A stretch of 64,000 nt of DNA from Desulfonema magnum (GTDB lineage Bacteria; Desulfobacterota; Desulfobacteria; Desulfobacterales; 4be13), in the NCBI RefSeq assembly GCF_017377395.1, contig NZ_CP061800.1, forward strand, positions 2,418,001 to 2,482,000, read 5' to 3'. The notes under the pieces were generated by a model. It saw only the letters and a list, made by a program, of their open reading frames with translations. It made no database searches and was not told the origin of the DNA. Made by a program: the position numbers and the translations under genes. This document shows positions 26,301 to 34,742 of this stretch, one piece after another (the stretch's first letter is position 1; every line of letters starts with the position of its first letter).

Positions 26301-28655
26301 TTATGCTGCAATAATTGCTCCGCCTTTTGAAAGAAACGCCAGCATTTCTTTTGCTGTGGAAAGTCCCTCTTCAGGAAAAACCGATCTGCAAATTCGCAAC
26401 ACCTCTTCACGATCCTCGGGCGCGGGCAGCAAATCAGACAATGTCCTGACAGCCCAGTATTTATCTGTTTGCAGAATCCTGGCCTGTTTGCGAGCAATTC
26501 GTCTGAATGCCGGAGCTGTAATCCGCCTCAGACGCGAATGTTTCCGAGCTATTTCTTCAAACATTTGAAATTCATCACGATTCAGTCCGCCTTCGGCAGT
26601 GCTGATGCTCAGAATGACCCGAACCAGACCCTCTACAAATCCCCCTTCGGTCATTGCCCGCATCCACCGTGCCCGATCTGCCTTCTTGAATTCACGTCTG
26701 GCCCTCCGACTTTCAATTCTCTCCTTTATGCACATAGTTCCGTTTTTCCTCATTTCAGGAAAGAAATAATGCAAGGGAGAAAAGCGATCATAGAACATCT
26801 TGAACAGGGCTTCGTAACGTTGCGCCCGGCAGGTATTCAACAAGTCCAGTGTTTCTGAGATATGATAGGAGAATGCCTTCTCAATTTCCAGAAACGGATT
26901 ATCAGGTGCCACAGGGCATCGGTAAGCCTGTACTATGGGAGCCAGTATCTCCAGACAGGAAAGGAAAGGGTTTATATCCGAAAATCCGAGACGTGTCACT
27001 CTCAGGGGATGAAGCAGCCTCAATCCGTCGGCAACTATGGGAGGGACCGCCATTTTCACAAAGGGGCTGACATATGTTTCATAAAGAGAGTAGTTTCTGT
27101 CCGAAACAGCCGCGGCCAGGGGAAAATTTTCCTCTTCTGTGAGCATCTCATCATTCAGTTCAAGAATATTTTCCAGTCTTCGTTCTTCAAAGCGAACCAG
27201 ATATTCAGGAGGCGATTCCGGGGATGCCTGTTCTTTTTCAAAAACCATTTCATAAAGTCCCGGGGGAAGATATTCGATCATGTCATAGCTTCCGATGATT
27301 TCCTTGTGTTCCTTCTTGGCAACTTTGCCTGACACAAAAATTCCCAGATGACCGATACGCTTGTGAAGCACATACACGATAACCTGCTGCCGCCGTTTGA
27401 TTTCTCCTGTGCTTTCCCATACATTGACAATCCAATTTAACGCCTGCTGGGTCGGCGTGATGTTATCTCCGTCTGAGCAAAACACCACCACCGGATCCTT
27501 TATGGCTCTCAGATCCAGAAGTTCGTCCTCATGCAGTCGAACCCCTCTTTTTTCCAGCTTGTTTCCGATAAAGAGATTATTGATAATGAAGACGATTTCT
27601 TCTTTGCTCAGGTGAAAGAAACCGTTCCACCATCGTTCAAACTGGAGATATCGTTCTCTTTCGGTATCAGCCATGGCATAAACATTGTACTGCTTTTTCC
27701 AAAAGGTATTGGACCAGTTCATCAGCTCAAAATTCAGCACCAGATTGGCACCGTCAAAAATGCCGGCACCGAGATCGCTCAGAAAGGCGTTGATCCAGGT
27801 GCCGCCCAGAATACCACCCAGATATCGCAGGGTATCCTTGCCTTCAATCCCGGCCCAGTAAGAGAGCGGAGATCCGTTCAGGACAATAGGTCCGGTGGTG
27901 CCCGGACGGTTCGCGCTTAACATGACCAATGCCCATCCGGCCTGACAGTTGCCGGTCACACTGGGTTTGGGGGACTTGGGATGTCGTCTGCCCACTTCCT
28001 CGATAAATTGGACCAGACTTTGTTCCATCGCCGCAATGGTCTGTCCCGGAACCGGAAATGTGCTGAAAAGGACAAAATAAACCGGATGCCCGGCTTTCAG
28101 AGCCATACCGATTTCCGAATCCCGTTTGCTGCCGCCAATGCCGGGGCCATGCCCGGCTCTGGGATCCACAATGATCACAGGCCGTTTGCCAGGGATAATC
28201 TTCGTATCCTCCGGCGGTATGATCCGGGCCAACTGATAGTTGGACGGAGGGACCAGTTCTTTTCCGTTCATAATAATTTCATAGTCAAAGATCAGGACCG
28301 GCGGCTGGTCATCTGCGGCATGATCCATGTAAACATTTCCGCGCTCACGCATAATATCCATAAAAAGAATGGATCGCTGTACCGCATCTGTCCAGTAGCT
28401 CAACGCGTCCATAAGACCAAACCACGGATCGGAAGCCTGTTCCTGATCGGTTTGATCCTGTTCACAAAGGATTCCGGAAAGACCTGCCCAGGGATTGAAC
28501 ACCCGGGGCAAGGCATTTTTACTGTTTTCATTCCAAATTGAAGGATAACAGAATCCTGCACGATCCGTCTGATCCTGATCATTTCTTTGGCCCTCATTCC
28601 AAATTGCAGAAAAATTTGTATAAGGATTGAACGCGTTAAAATTGAAGTATTGCAT
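26301..28655 (-). CDS. DUF3141 family alpha/beta-hydrolase (PHA-synthase-like)
   Basis: The protein has 784 residues, with an ATG at 28655 after a GGAAAGGAAAG site. Residues about 70-520 match the DUF3141 family, related to class I/III poly(3-hydroxyalkanoate) synthase. The nucleophile elbow is GNCQAGW (about 233-239) with a Cys as in PhaC. The Asp in FCSDGDNITP (about 395) and the His in KRIGHLGIF (about 433) complete a Cys-Asp-His triad. The last 130 residues are helical and may be a TerB-like domain. The first 70 residues carry two related WNE/DQDQTD segments. It may act on acyl-CoA or polyester; no phaB or phasin gene is adjacent. The N-terminal part is variable. Confidence 0.82.
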   Translation of the reverse strand: MQYFNFNAFNPYTNFSAIWNEGQRNDQDQTDRAGFCYPSIWNENSKNALPRVFNPWAGLSGILCEQDQTDQEQASDPWFGLMDALSYWTDAVQRSILFMDIMRERGNVYMDHAADDQPPVLIFDYEIIMNGKELVPPSNYQLARIIPPEDTKIIPGKRPVIIVDPRAGHGPGIGGSKRDSEIGMALKAGHPVYFVLFSTFPVPGQTIAAMEQSLVQFIEEVGRRHPKSPKPSVTGNCQAGWALVMLSANRPGTTGPIVLNGSPLSYWAGIEGKDTLRYLGGILGGTWINAFLSDLGAGIFDGANLVLNFELMNWSNTFWKKQYNVYAMADTERERYLQFERWWNGFFHLSKEEIVFIINNLFIGNKLEKRGVRLHEDELLDLRAIKDPVVVFCSDGDNITPTQQALNWIVNVWESTGEIKRRQQVIVYVLHKRIGHLGIFVSGKVAKKEHKEIIGSYDMIEYLPPGLYEMVFEKEQASPESPPEYLVRFEERRLENILELNDEMLTEEENFPLAAAVSDRNYSLYETYVSPFVKMAVPPIVADGLRLLHPLRVTRLGFSDINPFLSCLEILAPIVQAYRCPVAPDNPFLEIEKAFSYHISETLDLLNTCRAQRYEALFKMFYDRFSPLHYFFPEMRKNGTMCIKERIESRRARREFKKADRARWMRAMTEGGFVEGLVRVILSISTAEGGLNRDEFQMFEEIARKHSRLRRITAPAFRRIARKQARILQTDKYWAVRTLSDLLPAPEDREEVLRICRSVFPEEGLSTAKEMLAFLSKGGAIIAA

Positions 28656-29311
28656 TATTAAACTTTCCTTTCCAATATAATTTGAGACACTCCGAGGTAA
28701 AATGGATTATGCCGCCACGCCGATGAGCGATAAAAAGGGATTCGGATGATCTGAATGAGAATACACCAAATCCTTTTGTCAGATTAAAAGTCTGATCTGT
28801 CCGAATTACCCGAAAATTGAAAGAATTCAAGCAGCTCTCTATTCAAAGATTATTCGGGAAATATTAGAAGTCTGTTAAAAATGTGTTCATCAGTCCGGAT
28901 ATCTGTAATTTTGGGATCTGATTTTGAAAGCATGGCTGTGTCATCCGTGTTCCTGTCCGGTTTTTCCGACATTTTTGTTGAATCTGATGCTTATATCTGG
29001 TAAAAAAGCATAGATTGAAAACCGGTCATCATCCGGAGTGCCAAACTTACAGTTTGGCAGAAACAAGTACCTGAGCAAAAGTTTTATTCTGAAAGCGTTC
29101 TGGGCTGAAGAAAAAAACAGACATGGCGCAAAAAATCATCAAAGCCGCCCCGGATACTGAGCTTTGCCCAGGGACGATTTGAAAAATCGTCCTACATACT
29201 TCGGCCCAAATCAGTCCCGGTTAGTTAAATGCAATCTGTGTAGGTTATTTGTTTAAAGCGAGGGATATGATGAATTGTTGATGAATTGAAATGATGAGGC
29301 ATTGAAACGAA
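28656..29311. other. long intergenic region with small hairpins, no gene seen
   Basis: These 650 bases separate two minus-strand genes. I see the hairpin ccaaac/gtttgg at 29041-29057 and ggacgattt/aaatcgtcc at about 29172-29193, both of types repeated elsewhere in the window (6355, 37200). No protein frame with a plausible start was found. The region just before the DUF3141 start (28656-28860) probably carries its promoter. Confidence 0.4.
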
Positions 29312-31036
29312 TCAGTTTGGGAGCAGGTCTTCAAAGTTTTGCGCCACTGACCGGACACGGCTGCCCAGAGGCGGAGGAATCTCCTCGTCAATCCATACGT
29401 CTATGATCGCGGGACGGGATTCTGAAATTACTTCCTGTACCAGTTCCCGCGTGAGTTCTCCGGTCTTTTTCACACTCACGCCTTTGGCACCAAATCCTTC
29501 CGCTATTTTCGCAAAGTCAGGCCGTGCGAAGCGTGTGGGAATGCCTTCGGGAATGGGCGGATTCAGCATCTTTCTGCCGTGATGGATCATGCCGTACATG
29601 CCGTTGTTGAAAATGAGCCATATCACCGGAATGTTGTGGCTCACCGCGGTGGAAACTTCCATGCCGTGCATCATAAATCCGCCGTCCCCGCAGAGCGCGA
29701 CCACGGGACGGTCTTTGAGTCCCAGCTTTGCCCCGGCGCACGCTGCCGTGGCATATCCCATGCCGCCGAATCCCATGGAAACGTAAAAGGAATAGGGTTT
29801 GTCCATCACCAGATGCTGGATGGCCCAAGCCATGACCGCACCGATTTCCACAAAATAAACCGTGTCTTTGGGAAAGCTTTTCTGGATGTCCGCAATCAGG
29901 GTTTCCGGATGATACCGGTCGTTTTTGGATTCCTGCCGGATTTGGGCTGCCGCGTGTTTGCCTTTGATCTGCGAGAGTTCGGAATGGTTTGCAATGTCTC
30001 TGAGAAAGGTTTCGTCCCGTTTTGCCCCGAGTTCCCGCCGCACCGCAAAAACGATTTCCTTCATCACGGTTTTCGCATCGCCCACCAGGCCCAGGGTCGT
30101 GGGATAGTTTTTGCCGATTTTTTCCACGTCCGCGTCTATATGGATGAGATCGTTGAACGGAATTTCTTCCCATCCTTCGGTGGTCATTTCGTTAAAACTG
30201 GTGCCCACTGCCACCAGCACGTCTATGTCCCCTTTGAAGATGTATTCCCTGGCGGCCGGGGAACCGGCAAATCCGAGGACACCCAGAGATAGCGGATGGG
30301 ATTCGGGGAAAATGCCTTTTGCCTTGGGCGAGGTGGCAACAGGAATGTTGAGGAGCTGCGCCAGATCCATGAGTTTGTGCGCGCCCTGGGAAAGAACGAC
30401 ACCCCAGCCCGCGATGATGACGGGCTTTTTGGCATGGGCAAGCAGGAACGCGGCTCTTTCCACTTTTTTCCGGTCAAAGAGCCTTTCGTCGGTCAGGGGG
30501 GAACTGGGCATGATTTGGGGGATTTCCTTTTTCATCACGTTTACGGGCAGGCTGAGGTGAACGGGACCTCCGGGCACGGAGCGCGCCAGCCGCACTGCTT
30601 TTTCAATCATGTGCTGCACCCGGTATTTGCTCATTACCAGTCCGCTGTATTTGGTGATGGGTCTGAAGATGTTCACCATGTCAACCCCTTCGTCGCTGGA
30701 TTCCTGAAATGCCTGGCGTCCGAAGGATTTCATGGCAACTTGTCCCGTGAGCGCGCAGACCGGGATGCGATCCACATAAGAGGTGGCAAGTCCGGTAACG
30801 AGATTGGTCGCGCCGGGGCCTGCGGTGGAGAAACAGGCTCCGAGTTTGCCGGTAACTCTGGCATAGCCGTCCGCCATGTACGCGGCACCGGCTTCGTGCC
30901 GGGTGACGATGGGGGTGATGTTTTTGTTTTTGTCAAGGGCTTTGCTCAGTTCTTCAATCGCCCCGCCGGGAATGCCGAAGATATATTCCACGCCGGCTTT
31001 TTCCAGGGTGTGAAGGATAAATTCGGCAGACTTCAC
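29312..31036 (-). CDS. ThDP-dependent acetolactate-synthase-like enzyme, 5' end severed by an IS element
   Basis: From the GTG at 31036 there are 574 residues in three domains. The ThDP-activating Glu48 is in TRHEAGAAYMADGYAR; the central domain starts near 195; the ThDP/Mg motif CGDGGFMMHG...IFNN is near 430-465. It resembles catabolic acetolactate synthase and related lyases that join two acyl units by umpolung chemistry. The frame stays open upstream (STPEEKNNELGNGNGE...) to the end of the ISKra4-family element. Joining the flanks restores an ATG at 32891 with a good AAGGAG site and a 617-residue protein. The present gene may still be made from the GTG, which lies exactly where the conserved domain begins. 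It is the last gene of the TonB-KAS-SDR cassette. Confidence 0.85.
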   Translation of the reverse strand: MKSAEFILHTLEKAGVEYIFGIPGGAIEELSKALDKNKNITPIVTRHEAGAAYMADGYARVTGKLGACFSTAGPGATNLVTGLATSYVDRIPVCALTGQVAMKSFGRQAFQESSDEGVDMVNIFRPITKYSGLVMSKYRVQHMIEKAVRLARSVPGGPVHLSLPVNVMKKEIPQIMPSSPLTDERLFDRKKVERAAFLLAHAKKPVIIAGWGVVLSQGAHKLMDLAQLLNIPVATSPKAKGIFPESHPLSLGVLGFAGSPAAREYIFKGDIDVLVAVGTSFNEMTTEGWEEIPFNDLIHIDADVEKIGKNYPTTLGLVGDAKTVMKEIVFAVRRELGAKRDETFLRDIANHSELSQIKGKHAAAQIRQESKNDRYHPETLIADIQKSFPKDTVYFVEIGAVMAWAIQHLVMDKPYSFYVSMGFGGMGYATAACAGAKLGLKDRPVVALCGDGGFMMHGMEVSTAVSHNIPVIWLIFNNGMYGMIHHGRKMLNPPIPEGIPTRFARPDFAKIAEGFGAKGVSVKKTGELTRELVQEVISESRPAIIDVWIDEEIPPPLGSRVRSVAQNFEDLLPN

Positions 31037-31148
31037 GCCGGATCTGGGTTTCTGAGGGGGGACAGATGAATCTGCGGGAGCTTCCTGAGCTTCGCCGTTC
31101 CCGTTTCCAAGTTCATTGTTTTTTTCTTCAGGGGTGCTGATTTCATTT

Positions 31149-32865
31149 GGGTGCGGCTCTTTTAGGTCGACTTCCCTTCCACAAATTCCTTTGATGACAA
31201 TTCGTCCAGAATGGCCGGGTCGGAATACTTTGAATAATGGTTTCTGTCAAATTCCTGAAGCTCATAAAATTTCCAATAATCATCAAAATCACCGCTTGAT
31301 CTCAGTGATCGAAGCTTCAGCACCGCCTCCGCACCTTCCAGACTCCACCGGGCTCCGGTGATATCCATCCTGTCCCTGATCAGATGCCGGCAGGCGCCTT
31401 CGATCACACCTGTGGCAATCGGCAATCCCTCTCCGAGATACTCATTGTAACGCAGATACGGCGAATTTTTGAGAAGATAGTCGGCGCACACATCGACAGG
31501 TTTTCTCGAACTCCGTCTTATCTTCAGAAGGGTGGCGGACCTTCTCATCCCCCCGGCAACAAGACTGGCTCTGCCCCGCAATATTCCCAGAAGACGTTCT
31601 GAGACCCATTTTTCGGATGTCCTGCTTGCCTCATCATGAAAAACCCTCGCAGCTTTCCACAAATACTCGATGACGTGAATGATGTCCAGTATCACCACGG
31701 CGCTCACCGAAAATTTTTCGATCTGCCTGTTGACACTTTTCAACTGATGAGGATCCCCATCAACCAGACACACCCACTTTTTGCTGTTTGACGGGTCTCT
31801 TCTCAGAGCCTCCTCGAAAATCTCACGAATGACATCCTCCCGACTTTTCTCCAGACTTGCCCACACCCTCTTTGCCACGGGGCGGGGCCTTCCTTTTTTT
31901 TCCGATTCCGATTCCGGTGCGAATTCTCCTGCCACAGATTCGGGGGAGCGTACAAATCTCTCCATATGATAAACTGACGCGACAGTTGCCATGCGCTTAC
32001 GATTTTTCTTTTCTCCCTTGGAGATTCTCTTATTCAGCTTTCTTCGGGCATTTTCAGCCTTTTTCCTTGTCTCCTCCCTCAGATCCTCCTTCCTGACAAC
32101 TATTCCCTTGCCATCCGTTGTCAGAATCAGCAAAGGCAGTTTTTCCGCCTCCCCGGGCAGGAGGCTGCAAGTCTGCTCATAATACTCGTCAAAACACCGC
32201 ACCGCCTTCCGGGACAGGTGTTCCGCCTGTCTTTTATGCATTCTCACTCCGGTCTGCCGTCTGATCGAATCTGTCGCTTCCGAAAAAGAACTTTTCGAGA
32301 CTTCCAGGGCAAGTGCCTTTCTGATTCCGTAAGAATGGATGCCTTCGGGAAGATTCAGGACAGCATCCAGGGGAAACAGACTGCTCTTCCCGGGACGCGA
32401 ATAACCTGTGCGTTTTATTCTCACCTTCCCGAACACTGTCATCACTGTCCTTTCCCGCAATATCTTATGAGTTCGTTCAATGCCATCGGAACCGGTCACG
32501 GATTTCCATACGTCATCTCCGCAAGCCCGGATTCTCAGATGATCTTCCATGAGTCTTCGCATCAGTTCGCGGCCTTCGCCGGACAAAAGATTTTCCAAAT
32601 CACTGTGAGTCATAGAATGACTTTCAGGCAACTCCAGATGGCCGATGAGTTCCAGATATTTCTCTGTCGAGGCGGCGAAGGCAACTTCTGTTGTTGACAA
32701 GGACGACAATTATGATTTTCTTTCCTGTTTGCCATTTATCAGCATTTCCCTCATATGACTGTCCACTTTTCATACATAGCAAATAATACATAAAAAATCA
32801 AGGATAAAAATTTGTATCATTTATATATGATTGAATTTTCCACTCGACCTAAAAGAGCCGCACCC
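31149..32865 (-). mobile_element. ISKra4-family insertion sequence, intact ends
   Basis: The 1717-base element is bounded by perfect 22-bp terminal inverted repeats (31149-31170 and 32844-32865, beginning gggtgcggctcttttagg). It is flanked by the 9-bp direct repeat ATTTCATTT (31140-31148 and 32866-32874). It carries one transposase gene on the minus strand. It has inserted after codon 9 of the ThDP-enzyme gene. The perfect ends and duplication mean the insertion is recent. Confidence 0.93.
31162..32709 (-). CDS. ISKra4 family transposase
   Basis: 515 residues from a TTG at 32709; a later start is possible. It has the family motifs LTTDGKGIV (about 197), ATVASVYHMERF, KRVWASLE, CLVDGDPHQL (about 320), ILDIIHVIEYLW and GVIEGACRHLIRDRMDITG (about 445). 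Together these give the acidic DDE-type triad. An N-terminal HTH-like region precedes the catalytic core. No frameshift is seen, so it is probably functional. The stop lies inside the left terminal repeat of the element. Confidence 0.92.
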   Translation of the reverse strand: MSSLSTTEVAFAASTEKYLELIGHLELPESHSMTHSDLENLLSGEGRELMRRLMEDHLRIRACGDDVWKSVTGSDGIERTHKILRERTVMTVFGKVRIKRTGYSRPGKSSLFPLDAVLNLPEGIHSYGIRKALALEVSKSSFSEATDSIRRQTGVRMHKRQAEHLSRKAVRCFDEYYEQTCSLLPGEAEKLPLLILTTDGKGIVVRKEDLREETRKKAENARRKLNKRISKGEKKNRKRMATVASVYHMERFVRSPESVAGEFAPESESEKKGRPRPVAKRVWASLEKSREDVIREIFEEALRRDPSNSKKWVCLVDGDPHQLKSVNRQIEKFSVSAVVILDIIHVIEYLWKAARVFHDEASRTSEKWVSERLLGILRGRASLVAGGMRRSATLLKIRRSSRKPVDVCADYLLKNSPYLRYNEYLGEGLPIATGVIEGACRHLIRDRMDITGARWSLEGAEAVLKLRSLRSSGDFDDYWKFYELQEFDRNHYSKYSDPAILDELSSKEFVEGKST

Positions 32866-32891
32866 ATTTCATTTTCAATGTTCATTTTCAT
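32866..32891 (-). pseudogene. severed 5' end of the ThDP-enzyme gene
   Basis: An ATG at 32891 follows AAAGGAGAC and encodes MKMNIENEI up to the IS junction. Removing the element and one copy of the duplication continues in frame into STPEEKNNEL and the enzyme body. This fragment lies 58 bases after the SDR stop, as expected for the fourth gene of an operon. Confidence 0.85.
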
Positions 32892-32918
32892 GTCTCCTTT
32901 ATATAAAAAAGTATTCAG

Positions 32919-32938
32919 ACTTCCGAATATTCGGAAGT
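32919..32938. promoter_or_regulatory. perfect 20-bp palindrome between SDR and ThDP genes
   Basis: acttccgaatattcggaagt is fully self-complementary and sits 11 bases after the SDR stop and 27 bases before the original ThDP start. It lacks a long T-run on the minus strand, so it fits an operator or mRNA-processing hairpin better than a full terminator. The function is inferred. Confidence 0.5.
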
Positions 32939-32949
32939 TTTTGCCAAAA

Positions 32950-33648
32950 TCAGACTGCGGTTTCACCGCCGTCCACGACCCAGTTCGCTCCTGTAACATA
33001 AGGATTTTCCGCAATAGTAAGAATTACAGAAGCAATATCTTCAGGCGCGCCGATTCTTTTCAGAGGATTTGCCGACGCAATTTCTTCAACGGGAACTCCC
33101 AATCCCCGTAGCAGAGGCGTGTCAACTGATCCCGGCGAAACCGTATTAACTCGGATATCGGGAGCAAGTTCGACTGCCAGATTTCTGACTGCCGCTCTGA
33201 TCCCTCCCTTTGCCGCAGCATAGAGATACCCGCCAGCAAACCCTTTTTTAGTGGCAATGGAAGAAACAAAGACAATATTTCCCTTTCTTTTGCGTAGTCC
33301 GGAAACAAGCGATTTGACCAGAAGGAGAGGACCGCGAAGATGCACATTCAGGAAATGAGCAAACAATTCTTCTGTAAAATCATCTATGCCTACAAATTGG
33401 GCAATCCCGGCGTTATTTACAAGAACATCCAATCCGCTTTCCAAGAAGTGGGAGGCAAGGAATTTGATACTTTCTATGTCTGTCATGTCAGCGATGATTG
33501 TCTTGACCCCAAGTTCTTCTCCTGCCTCTTGAGTCTTTTGCGGATTACGACCCGAAATAAGGACCTCATATTCTTTTTTCTTTAGCAATTTAGCTGTCGC
33601 ATAGCCAATACCAGAATTGCCACCTGTAACCAATGCAATTTTTTTCAT
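32950..33648 (-). CDS. short-chain dehydrogenase/reductase (FabG-like)
   Basis: A classical SDR of 232 residues with cofactor loop TGGNSGIG (8-15), ADMTD, NNAG (about 84), catalytic Ser in VFVSSIA (about 128) and YAAAKGG (Tyr and Lys about 143-147). SPGSVDTPLL and VTGANWVVDGG follow. It is the size of FabG-type 3-oxoacyl reductases. Placed 36 bases after a KAS III-like gene and before a ThDP enzyme, it probably reduces a keto product of that pathway. NADPH or NADH preference is not clear. Confidence 0.9.
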   Translation of the reverse strand: MKKIALVTGGNSGIGYATAKLLKKKEYEVLISGRNPQKTQEAGEELGVKTIIADMTDIESIKFLASHFLESGLDVLVNNAGIAQFVGIDDFTEELFAHFLNVHLRGPLLLVKSLVSGLRKRKGNIVFVSSIATKKGFAGGYLYAAAKGGIRAAVRNLAVELAPDIRVNTVSPGSVDTPLLRGLGVPVEEIASANPLKRIGAPEDIASVILTIAENPYVTGANWVVDGGETAV

Positions 33649-33684
33649 TAATATTCAAATCCTCCTTACCATTCATCCTCTTTG

Positions 33685-34698
33685 TTATTTGCCCCATCTC
33701 AGAACAGCCCCGCCATAATGAAAGCCTGCTCCGGGACCAAACATAACAACAAGGTCTCCCTCTTTTATCTTTCCCGAAACAACAGCTTCGTGAAGACATG
33801 ATCCCATGGAAGCCGGCCCCATGTTACCATATTTTTCAATGGTGTCATGCGTTTTTTCAACAGGGATTCTCAGCGATTTATGCCATGCTTCGGTAAGAAT
33901 CTTACTGGGTTGGTGCGTGATAAGGAAATCAATATCTTTTTCGGTATATCCGGCTTTTGCAAGAGCTTTCTTGGCAGCTTCCGGTGGCCTTACAGGACCT
34001 GATTTTGTTATTTCTTTCAGCCCCTGTTCTCCATGATCAAAGAAATAGTACAATTTTTCATTCGATGACTCCAGATAGCTGGCTCTATAATTTCGCATAA
34101 GTGAGCGAGGAAGTCGGAGATCAATACCTACTCCTCCAAAATAACGCCCCTCAGTTTCCAAGTGAACACTCAAAATGCCCTTCCCTTCACTAACTGGTTG
34201 AACAATAACAGCAACAGCACCGTCTCCCAGAAGCATACAACTCTTATCTGTATAATCAGCAGTCTTTGTCTGCATCGTCGCTACAACACATGCCACTGTA
34301 TCGTACCGTCCCATTGCTATCAGTGACCATGCAATTTCCAGCTGGGAAATCAATGAGATACATGCTGTATCCACATTTATGGCGACAGCATTTGATGCTC
34401 CGCTTTTATACTGAAGGAGAGCGGCATTTCCAGGTGAAGCCTGATCATGAATATTGGGACCATCAAGTATAAGGTCTATGTCTTTAACACCGATTCCCGC
34501 ATTTTCCACGGCTGCCAGCAGTGCCTTTGCCTCCATATCTGAAGACTTCTCTCCTTTTGCACAGATTCTCCGTTCCATTACACCCGCCTCGTCAAATATT
34601 TTGTTAAGTGACAAGAGGTTAAACTGTTTAAACCACTCATTACTTCTTATTTCTTCAGGCACATAAAGCCCTGTTCCCACAATTCCGGCTGATCTCAT
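33685..34698 (-). CDS. KAS III (FabH)-like ketosynthase
   Basis: The protein has 337 residues with a complete Cys113 (DTACISL), His262 (THQPSK) and Asn292 (YGNMGPAS) triad. It is a thiolase-fold condensing enzyme that joins an acyl-CoA to a malonyl-type unit or, in specialised relatives, acylates other acceptors. It is not next to fab/acp genes. It sits between a TonB receptor gene (44 bases upstream) and an SDR gene (36 bases downstream), suggesting a dedicated small-molecule pathway rather than housekeeping fatty-acid initiation. A truncated paralogue lies at 43553-43897. Confidence 0.9.
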   Translation of the reverse strand: MRSAGIVGTGLYVPEEIRSNEWFKQFNLLSLNKIFDEAGVMERRICAKGEKSSDMEAKALLAAVENAGIGVKDIDLILDGPNIHDQASPGNAALLQYKSGASNAVAINVDTACISLISQLEIAWSLIAMGRYDTVACVVATMQTKTADYTDKSCMLLGDGAVAVIVQPVSEGKGILSVHLETEGRYFGGVGIDLRLPRSLMRNYRASYLESSNEKLYYFFDHGEQGLKEITKSGPVRPPEAAKKALAKAGYTEKDIDFLITHQPSKILTEAWHKSLRIPVEKTHDTIEKYGNMGPASMGSCLHEAVVSGKIKEGDLVVMFGPGAGFHYGGAVLRWGK

Positions 34699-34742
34699 CT
34701 TGTTATCTCCTTTCTTGATTTTACAATTATTTGAAAAACAAA

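Noticed and set aside
29517-30292. Long open frames on both strands overlapping the ThDP gene
   Set aside because: They are shadows caused by locally higher GC content; the ThDP frame carries all enzyme motifs.
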